The notes: generated by a model from the letters alone, not told the origin. Numbered from the stretch's first letter, positions 40,213 to 52,780 are shown. The stretch: 64,000 bases of DNA from Arbacia lixula (GCA_963669155.1 OZ022590.1:312501-376500), one strand, 5' to 3'. Numbers and translations are program-made.

Positions 40213-41097
40213 GTCAAAGGGATAGGAGGTAGAGATTAATTCCCAACTTACCACACTTTTTAGAAATACACCCCGATAGATCCGCCACTGCCATCGCGTA
40301 GTGGTTGCGTAGCTCACAGAGCAAGTCAACACGAGAGGCGATGGATGGATGTCATGGCAATTTTTGAACATTGGAGATAGAAAGGGGAGAGTGAGTCAGA
40401 TGGCGAGAAAAAGATGGTGACAAGATGGGGTGGAGGTAGGGTGAGAGGGAGAGGGCGAGATCGCAGCGGTATGGTGGTAGAGTGTGGCTGTGGTGTGGAG
40501 GGGAAGGAGAAGGGGTAGTGATAGGTGGTAAGAGATCCAAGCAATTGAAGAGAAAGAGGCAGGTGAGAGAAGAATAATACACTACACATTTTTTGTGTGG
40601 TCATTATAAGATAAGACATATCATGAACCCATCATCTAATGTTCATACTTCATACATGACAAGTTCAAGAAATTTGGTGGGGGTTTTCTGACTCAGTCAT
40701 TGCAACTGATGGGTATGCCGTGGACTTCTGACTGAACTCATAAAACTAAACAAAAACAAAAAAAATGCTACGGCGGCATTTTATGGACTCAGTAGACTTT
40801 CCTGAATGAATTTCTTTTTCTTCTCCATATCATTGCCACTTACTTGTAAGATGTGGTCTTATCTGATTACTGTCCTCCCTTAAAGCTGACTGGCGGTAGT
40901 GGTAAGTCCCAAATCCATCTCGAGATCTTCTTTTTTTCATTCTACATGTACTTCCATTTTGTAGGACTCTTACCTTGTACAAGTTACCCATATCATATCA
41001 TACAATTGACAAGGAATTAATCTTTTTGAGCCAATAAGACTTGATGTTGTATATGACATTAGGTCTGCAGGTGCTAGTTCATACTTTAAGACGATCC
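40213..41097. other. no recognisable gene
   Basis: A purine-rich stretch (40370-40570) gives open frames on the minus strand that are compositional. Nothing else stands out. Confidence 0.25.
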
Positions 41098-41383
41098 GCT
41101 GTTGTTGTTGCTGGTTGATTTTAGGCATGTGTTCAATCACACCCGATTATTTACACGCAGCTAGCACGTCACTGACGAGGTGGCTGGCTCTCCGGAAAGG
41201 AGTTTACGACCATGACAACCCTGTGCACATTTACTTTGTTTGTTTACTATACTGTTTAGAGGTCATATTGTTAGTAATTTTTGTTAGAGGTGCATTAAAG
41301 TTCATTAAAAGTTTATTGTTACATTTTTTGTCTTTGGAAATTCATTTAACTCTTTTTCTCTCGTGATTTTCAATCAAGAAATA
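41098..41383 (+). repeat. dispersed repeat, copy 1
   Basis: TTGTTGCTGGTTGATTTTAGGC...GTTCAATCACACC...GGTGGCTGGCTCTCCGGAAAGG...TTTTTGTTAGAGGTGCATT...CATTTAACTCTTTTTCTCTC. The whole of it recurs at 46895-47207. Nature unknown; perhaps a retroelement tail. Confidence 0.65.
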
Positions 41384-41818
41384 CATTTTTTTTATGAAAA
41401 AGTCAATGTAAACCCAGCTTTCTGTATAATGAGGGAAGGGCTCTACAGTATATTCTTCTATTTACACGTAACTTTCTATTTTAGGCCTGAAAATGAAATA
41501 CTTGATGTTCTGTTATTAATTTCTCGCATTGCAGCTGAAGTGGAGTGACATATTCCACTAAGACTCGTATAAGTGTGGGTGCATGTTAAGATTTGAGTCC
41601 ATGATGATAACCCTAGAATCTTGACATCTGTTGTAAGGAGGTATGTGAGAGTTTGACCAGGGATACTGTTTTGGCAGGATATATACCTCAATCTTCAGTC
41701 TTTGAATCCATGCTTGGCGCCGCCAAAAAGTTATTTCGTTCTTAACGTAATGTGCGTTTCAGTTTTTTTTTTTTAACAATTACGAACATGATTGGGTGGC
41801 AACGGCTCTCAGAGAAAT

Positions 41819-42060
41819 AAAAGGTCCCCTGAGATCAAAATATATGTTTACTTCTGCTGATGTATAATAGTATGTACATTACAAAATCACTTACTGTGTA
41901 ATTAAAATAGATGTTTTTTGGGGGGGCGGGGCTTAGCAGTATTAAGCAAAATGTATAACAATAATTTTAAAACATATGACACAAATTTCCATTGAACAAT
42001 TAGTTATTTGAAATAAACATACAATGTACTTAGCTGCATCAATATTTTTAGGGGACCTTT
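41819..42060. mobile_element. MITE of the AAAGGTCCCCTG family, short copy
   Basis: Begins AAAAGGTCCCCTGAGATCAAAAT and ends ATTTTTAGGGGACCTTT. Interior ATTTCCATTGAACAATTAG. Family members: 45274-45708, 58094-58711. Confidence 0.65.
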
Positions 42061-42359
42061 GAAAGAGATTCAGAGTCTCATTTCGCTTGAACAATAATGC
42101 CGTCAATACTTTTACGAGCATAACATATATCAGAAAACAAAAATGATCAAGTTCTTCAAGTAAAATATGCAAGCAAACACTGTCCATGATAATACACAGC
42201 CTAAGATGTTATTTTGACAATTATTGAATTAGTCAATTTTGTAATCTCCGTTTATTCATCATTTCTAGATCCTTTAGAAGAAAACTGATTACAGTATCTT
42301 AAATGGTGTGGCCCTTAACTTTCTTAAAAAGTGCAAAATAATGTAATAAGGAACACAGC

Positions 42360-42790
42360 TTCGAGAGACCAAATGGGCAATTAAATATATCTCTTTCCAA
42401 GTTGACAGCCGCTAAATGTCGGTGTTGAGCATGCACAGGACATCAAAGCATTTTCATGATTGTGGAATGCTTTCGACATTAATTAGCACGCTTGAGTATC
42501 CAATATCATATCCATACAGATGTTTGAATATATTATGCCCGATATGTTTCTCATCCCTAACACTTCCCTAGTTTGATCGGGTAGGTATAAGAACTGGGGT
42601 CAGCACGAAGAGTTAATCACGTTCGTTGATAGCGTTTAGCTATTTGACTCAGGGAGGCCTGCCGCCAATCAAACGAGGCAAATTGTGGATGCATTTAACT
42701 TAATACAAGTCATATTTTGCATAGGCAGAAGATTTCAGTACCTCTTCATATATTCAAGTGCATGTGGAGTTGTAGTACATGTACTGTATG
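42360..42790 (+). repeat. unclassified repeat family A, diverged copy
   Basis: Shares GAACTGGGGTCAGCACGAAGAG, GAAGATTTCAGTACCTCTTCAT and TCAAGTGCATGTGGAGT with 48031-48260, and CCAAGTTGACAGCCGC...CATCAAAGCATTTTCATGATTGTGGAATGC with the reverse of 54500-54625. It ends next to the (CT)n tract at 42849. Confidence 0.55.
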
Positions 42791-42847
42791 TCTATATGGA
42801 TGTATGCCTGTTTGACGGTCTGTTTGTATGCCTGTCCGACTCAACCC

Positions 42848-42848
<1 letters not shown>

Positions 42849-42902
<54 letters not shown>

Positions 42903-42920
42903 TTCTCTCTCTTTCTCTCT

Positions 42921-42965
<45 letters not shown>

Positions 42966-42999
42966 TTCCCTCTCTGTTCATGTCATCATTTTTTTTTTC
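42849..42999. repeat. (CT)n microsatellite
   Basis: About 150 bp of CT repeats; the Ser/Leu-rich open frames across it are artefacts. Confidence 0.95.
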
Positions 43000-43600
43000 T
43001 CCTGATTTCCCTCTCACTGTCTTCCCCTCTCTCCCACTCTCTCGTTTTCTCTTCCCCCGTTCTCTTTATATCTTTAGCCCTATCCTAATGTCCAAAAGCT
43101 CCCATGGCTACCTGAACTCGATACACGTAGCCCTATCATGGCTATACTGTATGCCATGTGCAGCTGAAATCACGTGGAGATCTACATCCGAAACACAAAA
43201 TGCGGAGTAGGTATTACTAATGCCATCTCCTGCCTAGCATATGCTGCCAAATTCACGTGTACTTCTACGTCTAAAGCAACGAAAATGTACGTATATCTAA
43301 CTGCGACGAAATTTAACTTGAACGAGACCTTGATTATAAGTTTATTATATTGGCTTAAAACAGAAATATCAGGGAAACAGATATGTGAAAATTGAAGGAA
43401 ATAAATTATACAAACTACTATAAGAGTATGGTTGTTTTAAAAACTAATTCTTAAGGGACACTTAAATTGTGCTACATCTTATAGAGCTAAGTTCATTAAT
43501 GTATAACATGTCCCTTTGCGTTAATAGCTTTCCATATGGGAGGGAGAAGACATACAAACTGCAGAAAACTTAACCCATGGTTTTTATTTCTCTATGTTCC
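43000..43600. other. no recognisable gene
   Basis: Short frames without support; begins as pyrimidine-rich flank of the CT tract. Confidence 0.25.
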
Positions 43601-43603
43601 CTA

Positions 43604-43782
43604 GGTACCATCATGTTACCATGATGATTTGGTACCATCATGTTACCATGATGATTTGGTACCATCATGTTACCATGATGATTAGGTACCATCATGTTAC
43701 CATGATGATTAGGTACCATCATGTTACCATGATGATTAGGTACCACGATGTTACCATAATGTTTAGGTACCATCATGTTCCT
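43604..43782. repeat. 27-bp minisatellite
   Basis: Between six and seven units of GGTACCATCATGTTACC + ATGATGATTT/A. The period is a multiple of three, so both strands read through as 9-residue repeats (YHHVTMMIW; VPNHHGNMM). Each unit is internally palindromic around CATCATGTTACCATGATG. No spacers, so not CRISPR. Confidence 0.92.
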
Positions 43783-44830
43783 AAGTATGTGAGTTCTGTA
43801 CATACAGGCGCGTCGGAACCATTCCAAGATTGGGAGGGACGGGTGGGGGGGGGGGGACCTTACAAGGGGCCCTCATATGTATATTTTATCCCGGCCTCAG
43901 CCCTCTATACCCCATACACACACGGACACATCCATGTCATTCGCGCCCCATTTCTTTCACGTTTGTTCAGTTTGCGAGCGGCAACCTTGAAAAATACATT
44001 TCTGTAGGGGTGCTTTAATCAAAGTTTGTCCATCCAGAGTTAGGGCTAACACAAAATGATAGTCATCATTGTTACATTTTTTCTTGATTTTGGACTTTAT
44101 TTTCTTACTTTGGTCATTCTCTTTGCGAGCGAGCGAAGCGAGAATATTCGATTAATGAAAACATATATACCTTGCGTTATGAGATAAACTGTGACCCCCA
44201 ACCTCCCACCCCCCCCCCCCCCCCCCCCCCCCTTGGCAAAAAACCAGATCCGGTCTATCATGAATGTCCATGAATGTACGTGCCTCTTGTTTCTGCGGAT
44301 GGATATAACGCTGACATCGATAGCATTTCAAGCTCAAGAAGATCAAACGGTTCTTCTAAAAGACAAAATCAGGTGTGTTTTTCTCAAAGAATTTAGTCCC
44401 TGGACAATGCTGGAGGAAAACATCGGTGGTGTCGTAGTGATCCGTGGGGCAGGGGCAACGTGACTAAAAGCGCACGTTAATTAGCGGAAAGAATGGGAAC
44501 AAGACAAGACAAGGAAATAATTGGCAGAAGTCATGAAACTTGACATCTTGACGGCAGTCTAACCTTACGATAAGAGTATGAAATCTCATAGTCGTAGAGT
44601 CACGAATCGTTTCAAGAAACGTGAAAACTGTTCTTCTTTATGTTTAAAACTCCCTATTTCGTAGAGGACTTCATAGTGTTTGTTCATAATCGTTTTGCGC
44701 CTGTCAGCGCGCGATGCGTCGTTTAGCGGGCATTGATTGCATTTAGCGCATGCGCTATGGTGCTGACAGTGGTCTTATTAACAGTTTATGTAATCATCTT
44801 TTGAGTATTTCATGATGTTTTCACTTTTGA
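43783..44830. other. no recognisable gene; poly(C) tract at 44207-44232
   Basis: Contains G and C homopolymer runs (43844-43857; 44207-44232). No supported coding. Confidence 0.3.
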
Positions 44831-45044
44831 ACAATATACCACTTTCGTTATGTATGCAAATTTCATTTTTCTCTTTCTTCAGTGTTTAGCTGATTTTCAC
44901 ACGAATCTTATTTCAGTCAAAACATATACCATAACTTAATATATCTGTGATCTACACCCTGCTCGTTTCTTTGTCGCCGTTTCAGATGAAAGATTTTTTT
45001 AAAAAAAATAATCATTTTGTAGATACTCCAAAAAGCAATGGTGA

Positions 45045-45270
45045 AAACGTCATTAACTGGATCACTGGACCTCCCCGGCTTGCAAAGAAAAAAAAGTCGG
45101 ATGAAAAAAAAAATACCTTCTTGGTATTGCAAATCACCTAGGCAACACGGACAAGGGGTCGGTCGAATGCTCTCGGGCGCCACGTTGTCTCTTCGGTAAT
45201 CCATTTAAAGCTACCGGAGCAGCCATTCCAGAATACGCCAGTATCGAAAAGTCTGAATAAAACATGACAT
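45045..45270. repeat. duplicated segment with coding-like frames, copy 1
   Basis: Shares CCGGCTTGCAAAG...TTGCAAATCACCTAGGCAACA...GTAATCCATTTAAAG...TCTGAATAAAACATGACATTGT with 46190-46395. On the plus strand a frame preceded by TCGCCGTTTCAG (44983) runs MKDFFKKNNHFVDTPKSNG... to ...VLQIT and stops just before AATAAA, like a terminal exon. On the minus strand MAAPVALNGLPKRQRGARE reads to a CCTAG/GTGATT donor, like a first exon. I cannot decide which, if either, is real. Confidence 0.4.
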
Positions 45271-45273
45271 TGT

Positions 45274-45708
45274 AAAGGTCCCCTGTCATCAAAATGTATG
45301 TCGACTTATGTTAATGAAACATAATATGTACATAACAAAATCACTATCTGTTCAATGGAAATATGTTTCCTACACTTTAAAATATTTTTTATTTATTTTT
45401 TCTCAGCACTGATAAGCCCTGCCTCTAAAATATCCTCCAACTAAAGATTCCCCCTGTGACATCACCAAAGGTAGAACTTAGCAGGATAATAAGCAAAATT
45501 TATACACAAATTAAACATTGCAATAACTACGTCCACCTGCCCACAAGAGCATCACACGGGGCTTATCAGTGCTGAAAAAAAATATAGAAAAAAAAACTAT
45601 TTTTGAATATAGGAAACATATTTCCATTGAACAGTTAGTGATTTTGTTATATACATATTAAGTTGCATCAACAGAAGTCAACATACATTTTGATGACAGG
45701 GGCCCTTT
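45274..45708. mobile_element. MITE of the AAAGGTCCCCTG family, full copy
   Basis: Inverted arms: AAAGGTCCCCTGTCATCAAAATGTATG...GTTCAATGGAAATATG and mirror CATATTTCCATTGAACAG...GATGACAGGGGCCCTTT. Core CTCAGCACTGATAAGCCC / GGGGCTTATCAGTGCTG. Confidence 0.75.
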
Positions 45709-45894
45709 AACACTTTTGAAAAATAAATACATTTCATTTTCAAATCACATCAAGCTGAAATTGACACATCATAAATTCAAGGCATGTCCATTTTTAGGCA
45801 GGTTTGGTAACATTTTATCGATATCTCTTTTCGTAATAATCCTGTAAAAATTTAATGAGATTTTCAATTTTGAACAAATTTGGATCTAACAATG

Positions 45895-46030
45895 CTTCAA
45901 AACACAACAATGAACATTTTGTGTATCACACCTGTCAATCCGCTGGCAACTGCCATCAGAGTTTCATTAGTAATGCATGTGGCTTCTGGCACAAAATAAG
46001 TTGTGGGCTGACATGTGTGATGCACAATGG
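45895..46030. mobile_element. short MITE, TTGTGTATCACACCTGTCA family, copy 1
   Basis: Ends TTTTGTGTATCACACCTGTCAA and mirror GACATGTGTGATGCACAATGG. About 130 bp. Copies at 51243-51358 and 55513-55632. Confidence 0.65.
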
Positions 46031-46189
46031 TTATTGTTTTTCTTTTCTGAATTATTTATCTGCTACATACATATTTTTATATCCAGATGTGTCCAAAAAT
46101 TAAAATGTTATTAGTTATTCACAAGATTATTTTTTGCAACACCTAGTACTGTAGTAGCAATACGTTCTCGAATTGCTTTTTTTTTTTTA

Positions 46190-46395
46190 ACATCTTGGCT
46201 GGATTTTTGGATATCTCCGGCTTGCAAAGCAGCATTCTCGAAAAAATCGGATGAAAAAATTACTTTCGTGATATTGCAAATCACCTAGGCAACATGGACA
46301 ATGGCTCCGATACTCGCGGGCGGCAGCTTGTCTCTTTGGTAATCCATTTAAAGCACACCGAGCAGCCAAAATCTGAATAAAACATGACATTGTTG
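46190..46395. repeat. duplicated segment with coding-like frames, copy 2
   Basis: Diverged copy of 45045-45270. Both the plus-strand ending (KKSDEK.TF..LQIT and stop) and the minus-strand ALNGLPKRQ...ARE are kept; the minus-strand start is not (LAARCALNGLPKRQ). Confidence 0.4.
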
Positions 46396-46894
46396 TTATA
46401 TCTTACATTTATCAGACCTCAGACTTCTCTGGTGATACACGCCTAGATGTACAATAAAATCCATACCACAACAGTAGCATAATGAATTACATTATCAAGT
46501 TATCAGTGTCTTGATTTATGCTCTGACGTTAGTGTATGTGTTTTAGTGCACGATGCTAAAAGCCCTCGGATCCCATCTTGCATTTTCAATTTCCAATCTT
46601 TAGTTTGAACTCTTATTTTGCGCCTAGTATTCCTACGCATTACCATCTGGCGCAGGTGGAAAGTTGTGTAATGCGCATGACAGCGTCATTGTAATGACAG
46701 ATAGGTTGCCTTCAAGTTCATGCGACACTTTTTAGGCCTAAACAATCATGATTCAAAAGGCGTTTCTGCAGAATCACGATTGCGTTCAGACGAAATTGAA
46801 TATAAATGTGATTCAAAAGTCAAACATGAAACGCGGGGAAAAGGGGAAACGCGAATCATGATTCTCTGACATCAATGCGTTGGCCTCTTTCCGG

Positions 46895-47207
46895 TGCTAG
46901 TTGTTGTTGTTGTTGCTGGTTGATTTTAGGCGCGTGTTCAATCACACCAGATTATGTACACGCCGGCATTGTAGTGGGTCGAAAGCAGCTACACGTCACT
47001 GAGGAGGTGGCTGGCTCTCCGGAAAGGAGTCTACGACCGGCCTGTACTGTGCATATTAAGTTTGTTTGTTTAGTTTACTGTTTAGAATTTATGTTGTTAA
47101 TAATTTTTGTTAGAGGTGCATTGAAGTTGATTAGAAGTTGATTGTTACATTTTTTTTTTCTTTGATAATTCATTTAACTCTTTTTCTCTCACGATTTTCA
47201 GCGAGCA
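46895..47207 (+). repeat. dispersed repeat, copy 2
   Basis: Same unit as 41098-41383 with a ~20-bp insertion (GGCATTGTAGTGGGTCGAAA) after ATTATGTACACG. Confidence 0.65.
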
Positions 47208-47771
47208 TATTTTTCTCAAAAAAAAAAGTTCTTTCTTTTGACATGTATAATACAAAAACTACAGACTGAGGGAGAAGTCTGTGGGCTGCTGTGGGCTGCT
47301 AGTCAAGCAGCCCACGTTTAGTAGAAGTCAGAAAATGCGCACGTAAAAAGCTGATCTATACTTCCTGGATCAAACTGCGCACTGCGATGCGCACTGGATC
47401 GCCCCGAATCCGAGTATAAACGTGATTGGAGAGAAAGTCGTCTGAACACTGATTGTGTCGTTATCGTGATTCATGTTTGCGTTTTGAATCATGATTAGAA
47501 TCATGATTCAAATCCTGATTCTGGCGATGGTCGCATGAACGCAACCTGAGATGATTATTAAGAGGGAGGCGTTGGAGTAGTCTATGAAAGGAGAATGAAT
47601 GGACACGATGATAAAATATGTCAACAGAGAGTTTTAAGATTGCCATGACTGTGACTATGGAGTGGACGTGACGCAATCGCGTAGGTCTATGCATCGTATT
47701 GTTATGAGCAGCTACCAATCACAGGCAGTGGCGTGGAAATCGAAAACGCTTCGTATACCATAGTTTGAGAG

Positions 47772-47776
<5 letters not shown>
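47208..47776. other. no recognisable gene
   Basis: Contains repeated AATCATGATT motifs (46790-46865 and 47470-47520, roughly inverted) that may be arms of an undefined foldback enclosing the 46895-47207 repeat. Confidence 0.35.
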
Positions 47777-47856
<80 letters not shown>

Positions 47857-47937
47857 AATAGGGAGAGGGGGAGACAGAGAGAGGGGGGACAGAGAGAGAG
47901 AGAAGGAGAGAGAGAGGGCGAGAGAGAGAGAGAGATG
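47777..47937. repeat. (GA)n microsatellite
   Basis: About 160 bp of GA with G-rich interruptions, about 90 bp left of repeat family A copy at 48031. Confidence 0.95.
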
Positions 47938-48030
47938 GGGGGAGGGAGGGGTGCACGTGGCTTACATGATAGTGTTTGAGCGAAGAATGGCAGATATGTG
48001 CTCATACTGTAAAAGGTCTAGTTATGCAGG

Positions 48031-48770
48031 AAGGTGTTAGAACTGGAGTCGGAACGAAGAGTAATTTATTCATACACCAGTCGCGATCATTGATACCACA
48101 ATAGAATATTTTACGCGTTTGGTTCTTTGATCCAGTGATGACCGCCGCCAAATATGCAAGACAAATTTTGGATGCATTTAGAGGAATATACAATCTGCAT
48201 GCGCAGAAGATTTCAGAACCACTTCATGTACTGAAGTACATGTGCAGTAGTAGTACATCTTATAATGATACGAATCTGTGAATTTCAGATTATATTGTTG
48301 CGTCGTTTTTGTGATAAATCAAGAATACGGTAGAAAACATGTCAGAAAATGCCTCAATATCGCACATTGGGCAATCATATTTTCTTACAAATATCTTGTA
48401 AATCGTTTATTGAGTGTTTCACCTTCCATGGAAACAACGTCGATTTCGTGTCCGGAGATGTCCGAAAACGTTACGGACCAAATTCTTTCTACAATTTTAT
48501 CAAAATTTCCCTTCGCTCACCTCCAAACTAATTCCCAGTGTGTGTAATAAGATCAGCTATGAACTCCCAGCGAAGGCTGAACGGTTGACATATTTCTCAA
48601 AACAGATTTTCTTTTGTTATTCAGAGGAAGGCACTGCCTCATTAGAAATACAGCGTATTGTTTAAAACACCTGAATGTCTTGAATTTTTATGAGGCGGTG
48701 GTCATCATAGATCAAAGGAAGTCTATCCGAGCGCAGTCCATCCATGATAGGTCCATGAGTTATGCAACTA
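48031..48770 (+). repeat. unclassified repeat family A, copy B
   Basis: In reverse orientation to 52862-53605 and 53719-54460: AGGTGTTAGAACTGGAGTCGG at the left end and CGCAGTCCATCCATGATAGG at the right. Several moderately open frames persist in each copy but none has a known domain. Confidence 0.8.
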
Positions 48771-49136
48771 TAGAAACCATTCTTGTTGGGAAATTGATCA
48801 TTTCGGTAATTTACATATGATACATGCATGTTAAGACAAAATTCTCAGCTGAACTATCGTGTTGAATTTTTGAATGCTTTCTTGCTTTAGAGTAAAATAA
48901 TCAGGATTCCACAGATTGCACATTTTGTACAAACATGTGTGACGCAGGATAAAGACACGAAATGAAAACCGTTTTTTCTGGACTTTTTATTTCAACACCA
49001 AATTAAAACTTGTATCAAAGATACTTAACAATATATAAACATAATGTATAAACGAATGCATAAGGACATGTTAAGCACAAGATCCCTCTTGCAAACACAT
49101 ACTACACAGTAGCACTGTTCGATTAGTATGCCCAAC

Positions 49137-49151
49137 TCTCTCTCTCTCTCT

Positions 49152-49192
<41 letters not shown>
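49137..49192. repeat. (CT)n microsatellite
   Basis: CT repeats with two TTTAT interruptions. Confidence 0.95.
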
Positions 49193-49193
<1 letters not shown>

Positions 49194-49469
49194 ATGTAAC
49201 ATGTTCAACAATCATCTCCGATTTACTCTAAGTTCTGAGTACTAAGATCTTTACACTCTTGAGTTAATTTGTGTTCGGCCATCCGTCACAGTACCAGGCC
49301 GTGAAAACTCCATTGACTTATTTCATACTCCCATGCCAATAGACATGAGAGGGGAGATCTGGAGCCAGGCCGGATCTTGTGCACTATACTCTGCCTCACT
49401 AAAGGTGGCGCTATTCCATAATAAACTGCAGTGCCGGCGGCACAGGAACCTTCCGGAGGCCGTGACCAA

Positions 49470-49945
49470 CCCTCCAGGATTGGACGGTTGAAAACTCGCT
49501 GGTACTCAACCACCTAAAGTGCAAACAGATGCAATTCTGCTTCAAGAGGCTCACACCGACCCACCTGTCATCACCCTCTGAACCCATGAACTGGATCATG
49601 TCCATGAAAGCAAACTTCTAGGAGTCTGGATTCATTACAACTTGAAAGGCCGGTTGACGAGATGATTAGCAAGAGCAAAAAGAAAATACACAAAATACTC
49701 AGTAGACTCGGGAAGTTCAAAGTGCCTCAACAGGACCTCATATGTATCTACCAGGCACTTATGTAAGATCCGCCCTTGAGTACGATGTACCGGTGTGGCA
49801 ATGTGGACTGTCTGAGCAGCAAGCGAAGGACCTAGAGAACATTTTTTTTTTTTTTAAAGCATGCCGTATCATTCTCGGACCTCAACTTTCGAGGTGCTTG
49901 GGACCAAGCCAATTACCTCGCTTTAGCAAAATCTGGTTATGATCA
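49470..49945 (+). pseudogene. degenerate LINE reverse transcriptase C-terminal fragment
   Basis: Across several frameshifts the plus strand reads WTVENSLVLNHLKCKQMQF, then GVWIHYNLKG, MISKSKKKIHKILSRLGKF, ALEYDVPVWQCGLSEQQAK and KACRIILGPQL. These are the order and motifs of the region after the RT catalytic core (KCK.M.F; LGVWI...LKW; LEY..PVW; RIILGP) in non-LTR elements. A poly(T) run at 49844 and stop codons break it. Confidence 0.75.
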
Positions 49946-50122
49946 ACATTGAACACATAGGTTTACACAAATTGGGACTTTAAGAATTGCCTCATGACAA
50001 AATCGTGTTGTATTTGTGCTCTGTATAAGGGGATTCACGGGTTTTGAGGTACGCGTGGAGCCCTACAGTATGCGGTAAAATTTGTAATTTCCGAAAGAAA
50101 TACTGTAGTTACCTCCCAATCA

Positions 50123-50128
<6 letters not shown>

Positions 50129-50171
<43 letters not shown>

Positions 50172-50185
50172 GGGGGGGGGGGGGG
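50129..50185. repeat. poly(T)42-poly(G)15 homopolymer pair
   Basis: An uninterrupted run of 42 T followed directly by 15 G. Likely unstable in length. Confidence 0.95.
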
Positions 50186-51090
50186 TCAACGATCGGCAAA
50201 AAATGAGGGTGCGTGCGCATTATACCTAAATATGTTGTTGGTCGAAACCTTTATTTGGATAATATACTTTTTAGTCAAGTTTACGGGTGGGGTGTAATTT
50301 TCGGTTGTTGTTTTTAATTCGCATCGTCCAAGCCATGGAAAACAACAAATCAACGTGGATATCCAAAAAAAAAAAAAATTTCAAACCAAAGAAGAAAAAG
50401 AAAAAGAAGGGGAAAAGGATAAGTTGCTTATTACATAGATATAAAGGAAAGCAACTAATCAACATGAATCAAAAAAATAAAAGATTACGCAATGGTTGCC
50501 AGGCGTTCAGGTGTCGCGACTTGGGGCCAAATCTATGACCTTTTACCGACTACCATTAGTGCCCTTCTGATATGGCGATCTCGGCCCAAAGCATGTCTCT
50601 TCGTAAACTCCTGGAACTCTAGCCCATGGGCCCTGACGATTTAGGGGAGGAAACAAGGCTGATCCCAATCACACGGTGCCAAACCGCAAAAATCCTTGAA
50701 CCTGTATTAGCGTCAGACGAGATTCGAACCCGTGCGAGGCGCACGAGTGTGAGCTTACTGCCGGCGTATTAAACCTCTCGGCCATAATAGCGTCGGTGCT
50801 AAGCCAGGAGAATTTACTTGTTACATGGTGTTTATGTTTATATTTGCATCCCTCCTCGGCGAATGTATTAGCGACCCTAAGCTGTGAATGAATCGTGCCC
50901 GAAATCTTTCATACACCGTGAACGTGGCCTTTTGTTACGCGGAAAATATTGAAAAGGGACCCTTTGAAATTGTGTCCGCATAACAAAAGATCGTGTCCAT
51001 ATAGTGCCAGTAATTAACACACACAGACCCATGGTACACACAGAGTCATGACAGGTTGTATTTAGAAGTTCATGCTTGTGTGGATTATTC
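50186..51090. other. no recognisable gene
   Basis: Short frames only; an A-rich stretch at 50366-50420 gives a Lys-rich artefact frame. Confidence 0.25.
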
Positions 51091-51242
51091 ATGGTAAATA
51101 GACCGATTTACTAATGTAGTCAAATTTATGGATGTTTCTTCTTTCGGGGCCTATAGTAACGACTTATACCATTAACCTGTACCTAACAATGGTATTACAG
51201 TACTTGGAATCCACTTTGCATATATTAGTTGTTGAGAACATA

Positions 51243-51358
51243 ATAATGCTCATTGCGCATCACACCTGCTAATCTCCTAGCAGCCCCATCACCGTGCTAT
51301 GATGCTTTTGGTGGAAAAAAAAGATCTTATGAATTGACATGGGTGACGCACAATGGGA
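51243..51358. mobile_element. short MITE, TTGTGTATCACACCTGTCA family, copy 2
   Basis: TGCTCATTGCGCATCACACC and mirror GGGTGACGCACAATGGG. Confidence 0.6.
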
Positions 51359-51596
51359 ATATATTTAGATCCAAGGAGATGTGTGTGGGGGTGGGGGTGG
51401 GGGTGGGATGGTAGAGAGAGACAGAGAAAGAACAGGCAAAATAGAAAGATCGAGAGGTAGAGAGGATTATACGGACACATGCACACTCGCGCACACACTT
51501 AAGGACAGACAGAGAAATAGAGAGCTCCAGAACAAGGGACAGAGACAAATAAAAAGGAAGTGGGAGAGAAAGCGAGATACAGAAGGAGAGAGAGGG

Positions 51597-51646
<50 letters not shown>
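51597..51646. repeat. (GA)n microsatellite
   Basis: GA repeats inside a longer purine-rich stretch (51380-51646). Confidence 0.95.
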
Positions 51647-51648
<2 letters not shown>

Positions 51649-51659
51649 CATGCTCTGGG

Positions 51660-52780
51660 TAGACGGGAGCGTTTTTTGGCTGTTGAGTACCACTCGAAAA
51701 CTCAAGGACGTTCATTTCCCTTGCGTCACATGCACGTAAATCTGACATAAACATAGACAAGAATAACTCATTTGGGGCACTCTTTTCTAAATGGCGGTGG
51801 GTTTTTTAAGTACAGGTGTAGAGCTAAAAAAACAATCTCAGCGGTACCAACGGCTGAACAGTCAGATACCGATGTTATATACCCTGTGTGACTGGAATAT
51901 AATGTTTCCTCAAAGCTAGTGTTCCTTCCCTTATCCAAGAGATATTGGAATCTGCATTTTCCCAGAGCCCTTCATACACAAAATTTGGCCGACTTGGTTT
52001 CAATAGGTAGCAACATGGCGCTTGTTGCTTTGTTGGGCAAGCGAATAACAAAAGAATAATGCGTCATTTTGCTATTGACAACGAGTTAGCCAAGCTCTGT
52101 GTGCAGAGGGCTGTGACGTATCCCTCGGTCTAGCGCCATCTGTTCAGATATTGTATTTGTTTTTTAAGTGTCAAAGGCACTGGCCAGCCCTCTGATTATA
52201 TCATTATATTCTGTTGGTCATAAATGTGGAATAACATATTTTTGAATAAAAATAAAAAGGGGTTTTTGTATTTGAACGGTAACGCGTAGACAAAATGGTC
52301 AGTTAGTGATTTCATAAGGTTACCCAATTGCAGAAGTGACATTAGAACATGAAAACAATTTATTATGTAATGAATTATTTTGCTGTATAATAGCAGACTT
52401 ATCAATATAAAGTTTTTGACAGTCTGCCAGGATATAGGTTAATTAATCTGTTGAAAAATTACAGCGTCAGCGATCGTACATTACCGGAGAAATCAATTCA
52501 AATGAAATCAATTACGCGCGCTCATTGTGGTGTATGCCGTGTTGCACACAAACCTATGAGGATCTCTTGTCCGTTTTTCCACCCACCCTCTTCTTCGTCC
52601 TTATGCACACCCGCACCAAAATAGACTCCGATACTTTTGTAACAAATATGATTCAGAATCGATTTGTAGCCGCATATTTTCAATTCCCCGTGCCCATTTT
52701 TCACAGTCCTATTTCGATCAAATTACCCAAACGAGTTTTGAAGACACGAATAGAACGGCTCGCAGCCGGTCGTGAACAAA
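51660..52780. other. no recognisable gene
   Basis: No supported coding or repeat structure. Confidence 0.25.

Noticed and set aside
42685-43210. Ser/Leu-rich open frames over the CT tract
   Set aside because: A dinucleotide repeat lacks stops in several frames at once; composition explains it. The same holds for frames at 47.7-48.0 kb and 51.4-51.8 kb.
43570-44007. Frames of 85 and 137 codons with 9-residue repeats, and a CRISPR-like look
   Set aside because: It is a 27-bp tandem minisatellite without unique spacers, in a eukaryotic context; the frames follow from a period divisible by three.
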